Assembly (NCBI GenBank): GCA_905370385.1
Contig: CAJPKN010000008.1
Coordinates: forward strand, 1-31,596
Reading direction: 5' to 3'
Length of the DNA stretch: 31,596 nt
DNA from: Stomatobaculum longum
GTDB taxonomy: Bacteria; Bacillota; Clostridia; Lachnospirales; Lachnospiraceae
Numbering within the stretch: the stretch's first letter is position 1; every line of letters begins with the position of its first letter. A program made the translations under genes and the position numbers. Under the pieces are notes generated by a model that saw only the letters and a program-made list of their open reading frames with translations, had not been told where the DNA came from and did no database searches. This document shows, piece after piece, positions 8,702-17,566 of the stretch.

Positions 8702-10063
8702 TCAATTCTCCGCGACCAGCCCCTCCGAACGGAGCACCTCAACCATGCGCGATACACTTGCGTCGCAGAGCTCGTGGGTCGAGGCCTCAACCATCACGCG
8801 AATCAGCGGTTCCGTTCCGCTTGCGCGGAGCAGCACTCTGCCGTCGCCGGCAAGAGCCTCTTCCTCCCGTTTGACCGCCGCAAGTACGGCCGCATTGTTC
8901 TCGGCCGCCGCTTTGTCCCGCACCGGGACATTCACGAGGCGCTGCGGATAAATCGTAACCTCGCTCGCAAGTTTCGATAGCGGGCGTTTGGTCTCCATCA
9001 GCACTTCCATGAGTTTTAAGGCCGTCACCATACCGTCACCCGTGGTTGCGTACTTCGCGAAGATGATGTGGCCGGACTGCTCGCCTCCGAGGCGGTCGCC
9101 GCTCCGCTGCATCTCTTCGTAGACATACTTGTCGCCGACCTTGGTCTTCTCGTAGGCAATCCCCTCGCGCTCCAGCGCTTTGTAGAGTCCGAGGTTCGAC
9201 ATGATGGTCGTCACGATGCGATTGTTTGCGAGTTCACCGCGCTGCCGCATGTACTTGCCGCAGATATAGAGGATGCGGTCGCCGTCCACCAGCTCGCCGT
9301 TCTCATCGACCGCCAGGCAGCGGTCCGCATCGCCGTCAAAGGCAAAACCGAGATCACAGTGCTCCCGCTTGACGGTCTCGATTAAATCCTCCATGTGCGT
9401 GGAGCCGCAGGAGAGGTTTATGTTCGTGCCGTTCGGCTCCGCGTGAATCAAAACCGTCGTCGCACCGAGCGCGTCGAACACATTTTTCGCAATGCTGGAC
9501 GCCGAGCCGTTTGCGCAGTCGAGCGCCACCTTCACGTTCTTAAACGAACGCGTCGCGAGCGAAATCAGGTGGCCGATGTAGCGGTTTCTGCCCGCCGAGA
9601 AATCGGTCGTGCGGCCTATGTGCTCCCTTGCGGCGAGCGGCAATTCCGCCGGCGTGCCGTCAATCCACGCTTCGATTGCCTCGATGACGGACTCTTCCAT
9701 CTTCTCGCCGTTTCCGTTTAAGAGCTTGATTCCATTGTCGTAAAACGGATTGTGGCTCGCGCTGATCATGATGCCGGCATCAAAGCCCTCCGATCGCACC
9801 ACATAGGCGACACTCGGGGTCGGCGTCACGTGCAGCAAAAACACATCCGCTCCCGATGCCGTGAGTCCGGCCGAGAGCGCATCCTCGAGCATGTAGCTCG
9901 AACGGCGCGTGTCCTTGCCGATTGCAATCCGGCAGCGCTCGCCGTTCGCATGTCTCTGACCGTAGTACCAGCCGAGATAACGTCCCACCTGATAGGCGTG
10001 CATCGGCGTGAGCTCTACATTAGCCTCGCCGCGAAATCCGTCCGTTCCGAAATACTTGCCCAT
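8702..10063 (-). CDS. glmM: Phosphoglucosamine mutase
   Basis: The 453-residue protein interconverts glucosamine-6-phosphate and glucosamine-1-phosphate on the way to UDP-GlcNAc for peptidoglycan and wall polymers. It begins GKYFGTDGFRG. The phosphoserine loop MISASHNP places the catalytic serine at about S103, the metal loop is DGDADR, and a C-terminal RASGTEPLIRV phosphate-binding motif is present. Length is usual for the family. The ATG at 10063 shares one base with the rfbD stop and has GGAGG upstream, so it is translationally coupled to the rhamnose genes. Sitting among rml genes suggests co-regulated supply of sugar precursors. Confidence 0.95.
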   Translation of the reverse strand: MGKYFGTDGFRGEANVELTPMHAYQVGRYLGWYYGQRHANGERCRIAIGKDTRRSSYMLEDALSAGLTASGADVFLLHVTPTPSVAYVVRSEGFDAGIMISASHNPFYDNGIKLLNGNGEKMEESVIEAIEAWIDGTPAELPLAAREHIGRTTDFSAGRNRYIGHLISLATRSFKNVKVALDCANGSASSIAKNVFDALGATTVLIHAEPNGTNINLSCGSTHMEDLIETVKREHCDLGFAFDGDADRCLAVDENGELVDGDRILYICGKYMRQRGELANNRIVTTIMSNLGLYKALEREGIAYEKTKVGDKYVYEEMQRSGDRLGGEQSGHIIFAKYATTGDGMVTALKLMEVLMETKRPLSKLASEVTIYPQRLVNVPVRDKAAAENNAAVLAAVKREEEALAGDGRVLLRASGTEPLIRVMVEASTHELCDASVSRMVEVLRSEGLVAEN

Positions 10064-10983
10064 TACGCCTCCTCCCGGAGCAGCTTCAAATAGCGTCGCA
10101 GTGCGTCCCGCCAATCGGGCAGGGGCGTAAAGCCCTGTTCTACCAGCTTATCCTTTGCAAGGCGGCTGTTAAACGGGCGCGCCGCCTTGGATTTTCCGTA
10201 CTCTTCCGTCGTGACCGGGATGACCTTGGTATCCATCCCCGCCTCTTCGAAGATTGCCTTCGCGAACTCATACCAGGAGATATAACCGCCCTCGTTGGTC
10301 GCGTGATAGGTGCCGTACTTCTCTGTCGCAGCCATATCCGCGAGCAGCACCGCGAGATCCAAGGTATAGGTCGGCGTACCGACCTGATCGTTGACCACGC
10401 GAAGTTCCGGGTGGGTCGCCCCGACACGCAGCATGGTCTTGATAAAGTTATTGCCGTTCACGCCGAAGACCCAGGCAATGCGGACGATGAAATACTTGTC
10501 GAGCTGCTGCCGAACCGCCTCCTCGCCGTAGAGCTTGGTCATGCCGTAGACATTCTGCGGATCGAAATCGCGGCAATCCGGCTCCCAGGGTGCCGTGCCC
10601 TGACCGGAGAAGACATAGTCCGTGCTGATGTACATCATCTTCGCGTCAAGCTCACGGCAGGCCGCCGCGAGGTACTCGGTGCCGAGCCCGTTGATCTTCT
10701 GAACCAACTCCCGCTTATCGGCATCCTCCGCGTCGTCAACGGCGGTCCAGGCCGCGCAGTGAATCAGCACCTCCGGCTTTACTTCGCGCATCACGCGCTT
10801 CACCGCCTCGCGGTCCGTGATGTCGAGCGAGACATAGGGACAAGTCGTGACTGCCGTTCCGTCCTGCACACCGCTGTATGCGGGCGCGAGATCCGAGCCC
10901 GTAACATCCGCGCCGCGGCGCAGCAGTTCATTCACGACATCATGGCCCAGTTGGCCCGCGACGCCGGTGACCAGGGCGCGCAT
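10063..10983 (-). CDS. rfbD: dTDP-4-dehydrorhamnose reductase
   Basis: This 306-residue short-chain dehydrogenase performs the last step to dTDP-L-rhamnose, reducing dTDP-4-dehydrorhamnose with NAD(P)H. The Rossmann motif GVAGQLG is at the N-terminus. The ISTDYVFSG motif and the YGMTK catalytic Tyr-Lys pair follow. The ATG at 10983 overlaps the rfbB TGA by one base; an in-frame TTG one codon earlier is less likely. It is followed without a gap by glmM. Length matches RmlD. Its direct substrate needs RmlC, which is not encoded in this window. Confidence 0.93.
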   Translation of the reverse strand: MRALVTGVAGQLGHDVVNELLRRGADVTGSDLAPAYSGVQDGTAVTTCPYVSLDITDREAVKRVMREVKPEVLIHCAAWTAVDDAEDADKRELVQKINGLGTEYLAAACRELDAKMMYISTDYVFSGQGTAPWEPDCRDFDPQNVYGMTKLYGEEAVRQQLDKYFIVRIAWVFGVNGNNFIKTMLRVGATHPELRVVNDQVGTPTYTLDLAVLLADMAATEKYGTYHATNEGGYISWYEFAKAIFEEAGMDTKVIPVTTEEYGKSKAARPFNSRLAKDKLVEQGFTPLPDWRDALRRYLKLLREEA

Positions 10984-12005
10984 CAAAGGCGCTCCCCGTA
11001 CATGGAGTCAAAATAGTTCCGGTACTCGCCGCTCACAATGTGCTCCCACCAGTCGCGGTTGTTCAGGTACCAGTCAATCGTGACCGGGATGCCTGTGTCG
11101 AAGGTGTGCTCCGGCTTCCAGCCGAGCTCGGTCTCAATCTTGGTCGGATCCATCGCATAGCGGAGGTCGTGGCCCGGTCTGTCCTTCACGAAGCGAATCA
11201 GACTCTCCGGCTTATCCAGCGCGCGGAGTATGGTCTGTACAACCTCGAGATTGCTTCTCTCGTTGTGCCCGCCGATGTTATAGACCTCGCCGACTCTGCC
11301 CTTCCGCACAACCAGGTCGATTGCGGAGCAGTGATCCGTCACGTAGAGCCAGTCGCGGACATTCTGTCCCTCGCCGTAGACCGGAATCTCCTCGTTGTTC
11401 AGCGCACGGCTTATGACGAGCGGAATCAGCTTCTCCGGGAAGTGGTAGGGTCCGTAGTTATTCGAGCAGCGGCTTATGGTCACCGGCAGCCCGTAGGTTC
11501 TGTGATAGGCCTGCACAAAGAGATCCGCGGCCGCCTTTGCGCTCGAATAGGGCGAAGAGGTGTGAAGCGGGGTCTCCTCGGTGAAGAAGAGATCCGGGCG
11601 ATCCAAGGGCAGGTCACCGTAGACCTCATCCGTCGAAACCTGATGATAACGCTTTATGCCGTAGGTGCGGCAGGCATCGAGCAAGGTCGTCGTGCCGACC
11701 ACGTTGGTGCGCACAAAAATCTCCGGGTCCGTGATGCTGCGGTCCACATGGGACTCCGCCGCAAAGTTAATCACAATGTCCGGCTTCTCCTTCTCGAAAA
11801 AGTCAAAGACAAAGGCTCTGTCCGCGATATCGCCGCGCACAAAGCGATAGTTCTTCCTGTCTGCGACCGGCGCAACGCTCTCCAGATTGCCTGCGTAGGT
11901 GAGGAGATCCAGGTTGATGATCTCGTCCTCCGGATAGTGATTCACCTCGTACTGCACGAAGTTGCTGCCGATAAAGCCTGCGCCACCTGTCACTACTATT
12001 TTCAT
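10983..12005 (-). CDS. rfbB: dTDP-glucose 4,6-dehydratase
   Basis: The 340-residue enzyme converts dTDP-glucose to dTDP-4-keto-6-deoxyglucose, the second step of dTDP-rhamnose synthesis. It has the NAD-binding GGAGFIGSN at the N-terminus, a STDEVYGD motif with the catalytic T125-D126-E127 set, and YSSAK with Y153 and K157. Length is typical for RmlB. It is preceded by an AGAGGACAGAGAG-like ribosome binding region and lies 24 bases after rfbA. It overlaps rfbD at its 3' end. The arrangement A-B-D with C missing is discussed as a finding. Confidence 0.96.
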   Translation of the reverse strand: MKIVVTGGAGFIGSNFVQYEVNHYPEDEIINLDLLTYAGNLESVAPVADRKNYRFVRGDIADRAFVFDFFEKEKPDIVINFAAESHVDRSITDPEIFVRTNVVGTTTLLDACRTYGIKRYHQVSTDEVYGDLPLDRPDLFFTEETPLHTSSPYSSAKAAADLFVQAYHRTYGLPVTISRCSNNYGPYHFPEKLIPLVISRALNNEEIPVYGEGQNVRDWLYVTDHCSAIDLVVRKGRVGEVYNIGGHNERSNLEVVQTILRALDKPESLIRFVKDRPGHDLRYAMDPTKIETELGWKPEHTFDTGIPVTIDWYLNNRDWWEHIVSGEYRNYFDSMYGERL

Positions 12006-12029
12006 CTCTCTGTCCTCTCTGCGCCTTTT

Positions 12030-12911
12030 TTACTGTACCAAGTACTTGCCGTCCAGAACGTCTCGCAAGTACTTGCCGTACTCGTTCTTCCGCATGGACT
12101 CTGCCGCTTCCGCGAGCTGCTCGCCGGAAATCCAGCCGTTTAGATAAGCAATTTCCTCGAGACAGCCTATTTTTCTGTGCTGATGGGTCTCAATCGTATA
12201 GACAAAATTGGTCGCCTCGACGAGGGATGCGTGGGTTCCCGTGTCAAGCCAGGTGAAGCCCTGCCCGAGCAGGTTCACTTCCAGCTCGCCCTTCTCCAGA
12301 TAGAGGCGGTTTAAGTCGGTAATCTCAAGCTCACCGCGCGCACTCGGCTTTAAGCTCTTCGCAAACTCGACCACGCGGCGGTCATAGAAGTAGAGTCCCG
12401 TCACGCAGTAGTTCGACTTCGGCTTCTCCGGCTTCTCCTCAATCGAGACCGCCCGTCCTGTCTTGTCGAACTCGACAATACCGAAGCGCTCCGGGTCGTC
12501 CACGTAGTAGCCGAACACGGTTGCGCCCTGCTCCCGCCCCGCGGCGGTGAGCAGCTGCTCCTTCAGGCCGTTGCCGGCGAAAATATTGTCGCCGAGTATC
12601 ATCGCGACGCGGTCGTCGCCGATAAAGTCCTCGCCGAGCAGAAAGGCCTGGGCTAAGCCGTCCGGGCTCTGCTGCACGGTGTAAGAGAGCGAGATGCCGA
12701 ACTGGCTGCCGTCGCCGAGCAGCGCCTCAAAGCGCGGCGTGTCCTCCGGCGTCGAGATAATCAAAATATCCCGTATGCCCGCCGTCATCAAGACCGAGAG
12801 CGGGTAGTAAATCATCGGTTTGTCGTAAACCGGAAGCAGCTGCTTACTGGTGACCTTGGTCAGCGGATAGAGCCGCGTGCCGGACCCTCCGGCGAGTACA
12901 ATTCCCTTCAT
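12030..12911 (-). CDS. rfbA: Glucose-1-phosphate thymidylyltransferase
   Basis: This 293-residue nucleotidyltransferase joins dTTP and glucose-1-phosphate to give dTDP-glucose, the entry step to dTDP-rhamnose. It begins with [16 protein letters not shown] and the [16 protein letters not shown] segment typical of RmlA. A GDNIF motif and the substrate-binding [20 protein letters not shown] follow. RmlA is usually feedback-inhibited by dTDP-rhamnose (family knowledge). The ATG at 12911 has AGGGAGAG upstream. It follows the sortase gene after 65 bases with no terminator, so read-through from the sortase is possible. Confidence 0.96.
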   Translation of the reverse strand: MKGIVLAGGSGTRLYPLTKVTSKQLLPVYDKPMIYYPLSVLMTAGIRDILIISTPEDTPRFEALLGDGSQFGISLSYTVQQSPDGLAQAFLLGEDFIGDDRVAMILGDNIFAGNGLKEQLLTAAGREQGATVFGYYVDDPERFGIVEFDKTGRAVSIEEKPEKPKSNYCVTGLYFYDRRVVEFAKSLKPSARGELEITDLNRLYLEKGELEVNLLGQGFTWLDTGTHASLVEATNFVYTIETHQHRKIGCLEEIAYLNGWISGEQLAEAAESMRKNEYGKYLRDVLDGKYLVQ

Positions 12912-12976
12912 CTTGTCTCTCCCTGTGCACTGTTTTTTCGGATGACGCCTGTTTTCTGCTGTTGTTGTTTGTCCGA

Positions 12977-13801
12977 TCAGAGGCCGCTGCCGAGCGGCGT
13001 CGGCTTCACCGGATTGCCCGCAGCATCCACCTCATAGCAGTAGAGTATGGTGCGCGCGTCGCTGAACTCATAGGAGCAGGTGACAAAGGAGAAGAGCTTA
13101 TCGATGCCCTCCGCCGGAAGGTCGCGGAACTCGCAGCCCTTCGTCATCTGGTCCACATAAGCGTTGAATTCGCGGCGATCCGAGAAATCAATGCGGCGTT
13201 TATCCTCGCCCGCATCGGTATAGAGCGAGGCAAGCGGCTTTAATATATAAGTGTGCTCCGGCGTGTAGAGATATACGCGCGTATGCTCCTCAAAGAAACT
13301 TTTTCTCTTGAACGAAATGAGCGGCGTGAACATGGTGCCGTTCTTCATGTGATGTCCGTAAATCAGGTTCTGCAGCTTCGAGAAATCCGTCGTGTCGTCG
13401 CCGTCCAGGAAAACGCCGTCGTAAGAACCCTCGCGCCCGTCGATATCGCGGCGCAAATAATATTCGTTGTCCGCTTCCCGGTGCAGGATCGGATAATTGA
13501 CCACCGTTCCCGGCACATAAATCCACCCGACCACATCCGGATTCTTTGCCTTGAGCGCCGCAAAATCGATGACGCGCTCCGCATCCGGATCCTGTACCGG
13601 TGCGGCCGCAACCGTGCTCTCCGCCGCAGCCGTTGTCTCGGCGCTGCTGCTCGGAGCCGCCGCTTCGACCGTCGGCATCTCCGCATATTTCTTCAGATGT
13701 GAGTTGCGATCCAAAAGCCGCTTTCCGTTTGCCGCACCGAGCAAAAGGATGAGCGCCAGCAGCGCGGCGTGCGACTTATTTCGCTTCTTCTTTTCCTCCA
13801 T
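12977..13801 (-). CDS. srtB: Class B sortase
   Basis: The 274-residue protein has a basic N-terminus and one membrane helix (about residues 11-25). An Ala/Ser/Thr/Glu-rich stalk follows (about 45-70), then the sortase domain. The catalytic set is visible: H150 in YGHHM, C242 in VTCSYEF and R250 in SDAR. Spacing and the N-terminal helix fit class B, which anchors secreted proteins to peptidoglycan. The ATG at 13801 has AGGAGGA upstream; a longer GTG-started frame has no ribosome binding site. No protein in the window ends with a recognisable sortase signal. A terminator lies only 33 bases upstream, so expression may depend on read-through. Confidence 0.9.
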   Translation of the reverse strand: MEEKKKRNKSHAALLALILLLGAANGKRLLDRNSHLKKYAEMPTVEAAAPSSSAETTAAAESTVAAAPVQDPDAERVIDFAALKAKNPDVVGWIYVPGTVVNYPILHREADNEYYLRRDIDGREGSYDGVFLDGDDTTDFSKLQNLIYGHHMKNGTMFTPLISFKRKSFFEEHTRVYLYTPEHTYILKPLASLYTDAGEDKRRIDFSDRREFNAYVDQMTKGCEFRDLPAEGIDKLFSFVTCSYEFSDARTILYCYEVDAAGNPVKPTPLGSGL

Positions 13802-13834
13802 ATTCCTCCTGTGGCAGTTCTGTTTTTCTTCGCC

Positions 13835-13869
13835 AAAAAAGCGCAGCACAAGCATAACTGCGCTTTTTT
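13835..13869. terminator. Bidirectional intrinsic terminator after the ATP-grasp gene
   Basis: AAAAAAGCGCAG and CTGCGCTTTTTT form a 12-base stem around an 11-base loop. It starts six bases after the ATP-grasp stop and leaves 33 bases before the sortase ATG. On the minus strand the U-run makes a good intrinsic terminator. With so little room for a promoter after it, it may act as a read-through attenuator for the sortase. Confidence 0.8.
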
Positions 13870-13875
13870 ACTATA

Positions 13876-14898
13876 TCACTCTTTTGTTATCACTTCTATA
13901 TATTTCTTAACCTGCCAACAGGGCTGAATCCGCTCCGAGACGCTCATGTCAAGGGTCTCTCCGCGCCAAGCCGCGAGGTGCATTTTGACCGCCGGAAAGC
14001 CCGCCCGCTCCGAAAAGCCGACGCCGCCCGAAAAACGCGGATTGCACTCGAGGAAGTGATATCTGCCGCCCGCATCTTTGATAAACTCAAAGTTTACGCA
14101 GCCGATCAGATCAAGTTCCGCCGCGAGTTCCCCGCAGATTGCCTCGAGTTCGCTGTCGCGGAACACCTGTACCGAGAGGCCGGCCCCGCGCTGACTTCTG
14201 AGATACTCTTCTCTTGCGAGCGCCACGGTGTTGCCCGCCCGATCTCTCACCGTATCCACACAGACCACGCGGCCCGAGACAAAGGGCTGTGCGAGATAGC
14301 CTTCCGCCCGGCCGAGCATGCGCAGCTCAAGTAGCGCGCGGGTCAGCGCCTCGCGGTTCGCGATGCGGAATACCCCCTCGGAGCTGCGCCCGTTGTCCGG
14401 CTTCAAGATGAGCGGCATGTGGCGGAGCAGCCACTGCTCTCTCTCCTCCTCCGTGCGGTGCGGCACCTTGAAGGTCGGAATGGTCGCAAAGCGCTCATTC
14501 CCCGCGCGGCGGAACACCGCCTCGGCCGCCTCCTTGCTCAGGCGCTTTCTGCGCGCATTCACCAAGCACTCACCGGAGGGCGCCAGCAACTCTGCCTTGC
14601 CCAGTGCCTCTTCCGCCTCGCCGAGTACGTCGAGCTCGGCATCCGTGAGCGGCAACACGCCGTCAATCTCTTCTTTTTCCAGTATCTTTGCGAGCTGTCT
14701 TAAGTACTCCTCCCGCTCGTCATAGCGGGGCAGCCTATAAAAAGCATCTACCTCCGTGCTCTCCGAGAGCAACTCCGCGGCGTTCAAATCCGTGCCGACC
14801 ACATAGCAGCCGCTCGCCTTGAGTTCCCGTATCACGGCAGCCGCCGAAAACGATCCGATTGCCGTCACCAATATGCGTCTCAATTCTCTTGTCTCCAT
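13876..14898 (-). CDS. ATP-grasp domain protein, CarB/PylC-like, substrate unknown
   Basis: The 340-residue protein has a pre-ATP-grasp N-terminal domain (VTAIGSFSAAAVIRELK, then GTDLN). An ATP-binding LILKPDNGRSSEG loop follows with K166, and the metal-binding pairs are N269-E271 and ECNPRFSGG (E284, N286, R288). Such enzymes join a carboxylate to an amine or other nucleophile using ATP. The closest pattern is carbamoyl-phosphate-synthase-like ligases found in surface-sugar and small-molecule clusters. I take the ATG at 14898, with GAGGGA upstream, over a TTG at 14934. It has its own promoter, divergent from luxS, and its own terminator, so it may be functionally separate from the polysaccharide genes. 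Confidence 0.8.
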   Translation of the reverse strand: METRELRRILVTAIGSFSAAAVIRELKASGCYVVGTDLNAAELLSESTEVDAFYRLPRYDEREEYLRQLAKILEKEEIDGVLPLTDAELDVLGEAEEALGKAELLAPSGECLVNARRKRLSKEAAEAVFRRAGNERFATIPTFKVPHRTEEEREQWLLRHMPLILKPDNGRSSEGVFRIANREALTRALLELRMLGRAEGYLAQPFVSGRVVCVDTVRDRAGNTVALAREEYLRSQRGAGLSVQVFRDSELEAICGELAAELDLIGCVNFEFIKDAGGRYHFLECNPRFSGGVGFSERAGFPAVKMHLAAWRGETLDMSVSERIQPCWQVKKYIEVITKE

Positions 14899-14955
14899 TT
14901 CAAAATCCCTCTGCGCCCTGCGCTTGAATTCCAAATTTTACTGTGTTAGGCTAAA

Positions 14956-14983
14956 ACTTTACCATATTCATATAGAATGTCAA
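14956..14983 (-). promoter_or_regulatory. Promoter for the ATP-grasp gene
   Basis: On the minus strand a perfect TTGACA (14978-14983) is followed after 16 bases by TAAAGT (14956-14961). It lies about 60 bases before the ATG at 14898 in the luxS/ATP-grasp divergent region. The luxS promoter on the plus strand is less clear; a TATAGA at 14971-14976 lacks a good -35. Confidence 0.6.
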
Positions 14984-15031
14984 TCGATGAGCCTCCCCCC
15001 GAGGCCCCTTTCAGCAAAGAGGAGAAGCAAA

Positions 15032-15511
15032 ATGGAAAAAATCACCAGCTTTACCGTGAATCATTTGGATCTGGAACCAGGCGTCTATGTTTCCCGCAAG
15101 GATGCGGTGGGCGGCGAGACCGTCACCACCTTCGATCTTCGCCTGACCGCGCCGAACAAGGAACCGGTCATGAACACTGCGGAAATTCATACCCTAGAAC
15201 ACCTCGGTGCGACCTTCCTTCGGAACCACAGCGAATTCGGCGACAAGGTGCTCTACTTCGGCCCCATGGGCTGTCGCACCGGCTTTTATCTCCTGCTCCG
15301 CGGCGACTATGAATCCGCGTATATTCTGCCCCTGCTCCGCGAGCTCTTTCTCTTTACGCGGGATTTTCGCGGCGAGGTCCCGGGTGCTGCCGCGCGGGAC
15401 TGCGGAAACTATCTCGACATGAATCTCCCCATGGCAAACTGGGAGAGCGCCCGCTACCTGGAGCGCGCCCTGAACGCGCCGAAAGCGTCCCAGCTCCGCT
15501 ATCCGGAGTGA
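15032..15511 (+). CDS. luxS: S-ribosylhomocysteine lyase
   Basis: The 159-residue enzyme cleaves S-ribosylhomocysteine to homocysteine and DPD, the AI-2 precursor, in the activated methyl cycle. The metal-binding HTLEH motif gives H53, E56 and H57. GPMGCRTGFY holds the catalytic cysteine C81, and RDCGNY gives the third metal ligand C124. Length matches LuxS. The frame is open further upstream, but the ATG at 15032 has AGGAG eight bases before it. It is monocistronic and divergent from the ATP-grasp gene. No Pfs/MTAN gene is in the window. Confidence 0.96.
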   Translation: MEKITSFTVNHLDLEPGVYVSRKDAVGGETVTTFDLRLTAPNKEPVMNTAEIHTLEHLGATFLRNHSEFGDKVLYFGPMGCRTGFYLLLRGDYESAYILPLLRELFLFTRDFRGEVPGAAARDCGNYLDMNLPMANWESARYLERALNAPKASQLRYPE

Positions 15512-15640
15512 GATTTTCCCTTTTGTAAGAAAACCGTCAGAATTACAAGGCGCTTTTTGTATGCCCTTGTTGACAATTTATGTTAAGATATTCTGAACTG
15601 AGTTTTGCAACTTGTTTTCCATGAGGAGGTACTTCAAATC

Positions 15641-17470
15641 ATGAAATTAAATCTTAAGCGAGGCGCAGCCATAGTGCTCACCGCCTCTATGACCTTACAG
15701 GCCCCCGTCCCCGCCCTCGCAAAGGTGGTGGGACGCAGTGCAAACCCGGCTGCCTACAGCACTTCTTCCGGCAGCGCGGAGCTCACGGCGCCGGATAGCA
15801 CCGAAACCGAAGCTCCGGCAAGCGATAACAGCACAAGCGGCGCGGAGACTTCCGCCCCCGCCTCGACCGAGACCGCGGCTCCGGCAAGCGACGGCAAGCC
15901 CGCAATCGGCAGCAGCGCGACGAGCCTCGACGAGACCCAGAATGCGGCGCAGAGCGGAAGCCAGTCCGCAAGCCCCGCTTCGGATGCGACCAACCCGGAC
16001 ACCAAGTTCCCCTCCAGCACCGCGCAGTACACCGCTGCCTACACCGCGACCGAGAAATCGGTGAACTCCGACTACAGCCTGCCGGGCAGCGCAGAGTTTG
16101 CGGGCAACCCGGGACGCGATGACCTCTCCTCGATTTTCGAGAATGCGGGCTTTGAGGCACTCGGCACCGGCAACACCCCGGCGGATCCGGTTTTAAACCA
16201 GGTGCAGATTGCGACCTACCAGATGCGCGATGCGGCCGGCAATGTGATCGGCGACACCGCGACGAATAACCCGGGCAAGGGTCTCTTCTCGGCAAACGGC
16301 TTCTCAAAGTTCTACATGATTCACTCCGGTGTCGCGCGCATGTACTACCGCGTCTATACCGACCAGCACGGTTGGAGCCCCTGGGCATCTTCGAAGGAAA
16401 TCACGCCCTACAACGAGGACGGCGCAAAGGTTCAGGCCATCCAGATTCGCGCAAAGGGTATGGCGCACCGCTACAACGATGTCTACTACAAGGTCATGCT
16501 GAACGACGGCACCGTCCTTGACTGGGCAAAGAACGGCCAGACGACCGGCACCATGGGCTCCGACCGCTACATTGTCGGCATCCGCGTTGGCTTCTGGCAC
16601 AACACCGAGCACTTCCCCTATGCTTCGAAGAACCTGATGGTCCGCAAGTACGAAGGCGCTTACCGCGACGGCACGGGCGTTCACTACTCCTCCCACAGCG
16701 GCACTCCCTATACGGGCTGGGGCTTCCTCGACAATGTTCAGCACTACTTCATTGACGGCGAGCCGGCACGCGGCTGGCACTATGTCGACGGCTACAAGTA
16801 CTACTTCAACAACGACGGCTCTGTCGTGACCGACATGGAGACCATCCTGGGACCGCAGGCTTCCTACCAGATCAACTACAACCAGGGAACCCGCACCATG
16901 TACATCATGGCGAAGGACGGCGACAAGGGCTACATCATCCCGTACAAGACCTTCAACTCGACGAGCGGCCCGGATACGCCCATGGGCAACTTTAAGATTT
17001 ATGCGAAGTACGATGTCAAGTACATGCACGACGATGTCCCGGCGGCCATCTACTGCAAGTACTTAAACCGCTTCTACAACGGCTTCATCATCCACTCGAT
17101 TCTCTACTACAGCGCGAAGCTTGAGCTGGATGCGATTACCTTCAACTACATTGACGACGCGGCGTCCGGCGGTTGCCTCCGCCTGCTCACCGGTTACTCC
17201 TACTGGGTCTACAAGAACTGCGGCAACGGCACCGTGGTTCACATCTACAACGACCCGTGGAACAAGGGGCCGATTGAGAAGGATGCAATCGAAGTCCCGA
17301 TTCCGCGCGACCAGAAATGGGATCCGACCGACCCGAGCTCCGGCGAGGCGCAGGCAGCTCTCCAGGCAGCGGCGCAGCTTGAGCAGCAGAAGGCAGCTGC
17401 GGTTGCGGCAGGCCAGCTGAAGCTCACCGCAGAGGAGCAGCAGCTCGCGGACGAACTGAAAAAGAACTAA
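15641..17470 (+). CDS. Secreted wall-binding L,D-transpeptidase (YkuD) with ChW-like repeats
   Basis: The 609-residue protein has a signal peptide (basic start, hydrophobic core, cleavage near PALAK, about residue 26). A Ser/Thr/Ala/Glu-rich linker runs to about residue 140. Next are two segments resembling clostridial hydrophobic-W repeats (HGWSPW with VQAIQIR; then VLDWAKNGQTTGTMG). A choline/glucan-binding-like stretch follows (GWHYVDGYKYYFNNDG, about 380-400). The YkuD domain spans about 410-550 with GFIIHS (H485) and ASGGCLRL (C512, R514). The tail is Ala/Gln/Glu-rich. YkuD enzymes make 3-3 peptidoglycan cross-links or attach proteins. The usual SHGC is SGGC here. A TTGACA lies at 15570-15575 without a well-spaced -10. 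The start at 15641 has GAGGAGG upstream. Confidence 0.85.
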   Translation: MKLNLKRGAAIVLTASMTLQAPVPALAKVVGRSANPAAYSTSSGSAELTAPDSTETEAPASDNSTSGAETSAPASTETAAPASDGKPAIGSSATSLDETQNAAQSGSQSASPASDATNPDTKFPSSTAQYTAAYTATEKSVNSDYSLPGSAEFAGNPGRDDLSSIFENAGFEALGTGNTPADPVLNQVQIATYQMRDAAGNVIGDTATNNPGKGLFSANGFSKFYMIHSGVARMYYRVYTDQHGWSPWASSKEITPYNEDGAKVQAIQIRAKGMAHRYNDVYYKVMLNDGTVLDWAKNGQTTGTMGSDRYIVGIRVGFWHNTEHFPYASKNLMVRKYEGAYRDGTGVHYSSHSGTPYTGWGFLDNVQHYFIDGEPARGWHYVDGYKYYFNNDGSVVTDMETILGPQASYQINYNQGTRTMYIMAKDGDKGYIIPYKTFNSTSGPDTPMGNFKIYAKYDVKYMHDDVPAAIYCKYLNRFYNGFIIHSILYYSAKLELDAITFNYIDDAASGGCLRLLTGYSYWVYKNCGNGTVVHIYNDPWNKGPIEKDAIEVPIPRDQKWDPTDPSSGEAQAALQAAAQLEQQKAAAVAAGQLKLTAEEQQLADELKKN

Positions 17471-17500
17471 AGCGCGTTTCAAAGCGCACACAGCGACGCA

Positions 17501-17543
17501 AAACGCGGCGCGGGAATATCTCCCGCGCCGCGTTTTCTTTTTG
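17501..17543. terminator. Strong bidirectional terminator
   Basis: A perfect 13-base GC-rich stem (17503-17515 with 17521-17533) with a five-base loop is followed by TTTTCTTTTT on the plus strand. It lies 30 bases after the transpeptidase stop. AAAA on its left also allows it to end the convergent thioesterase transcript. Confidence 0.92.
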
Positions 17544-17566
17544 TAGCTTTCGTCTTTCAACTGCTC

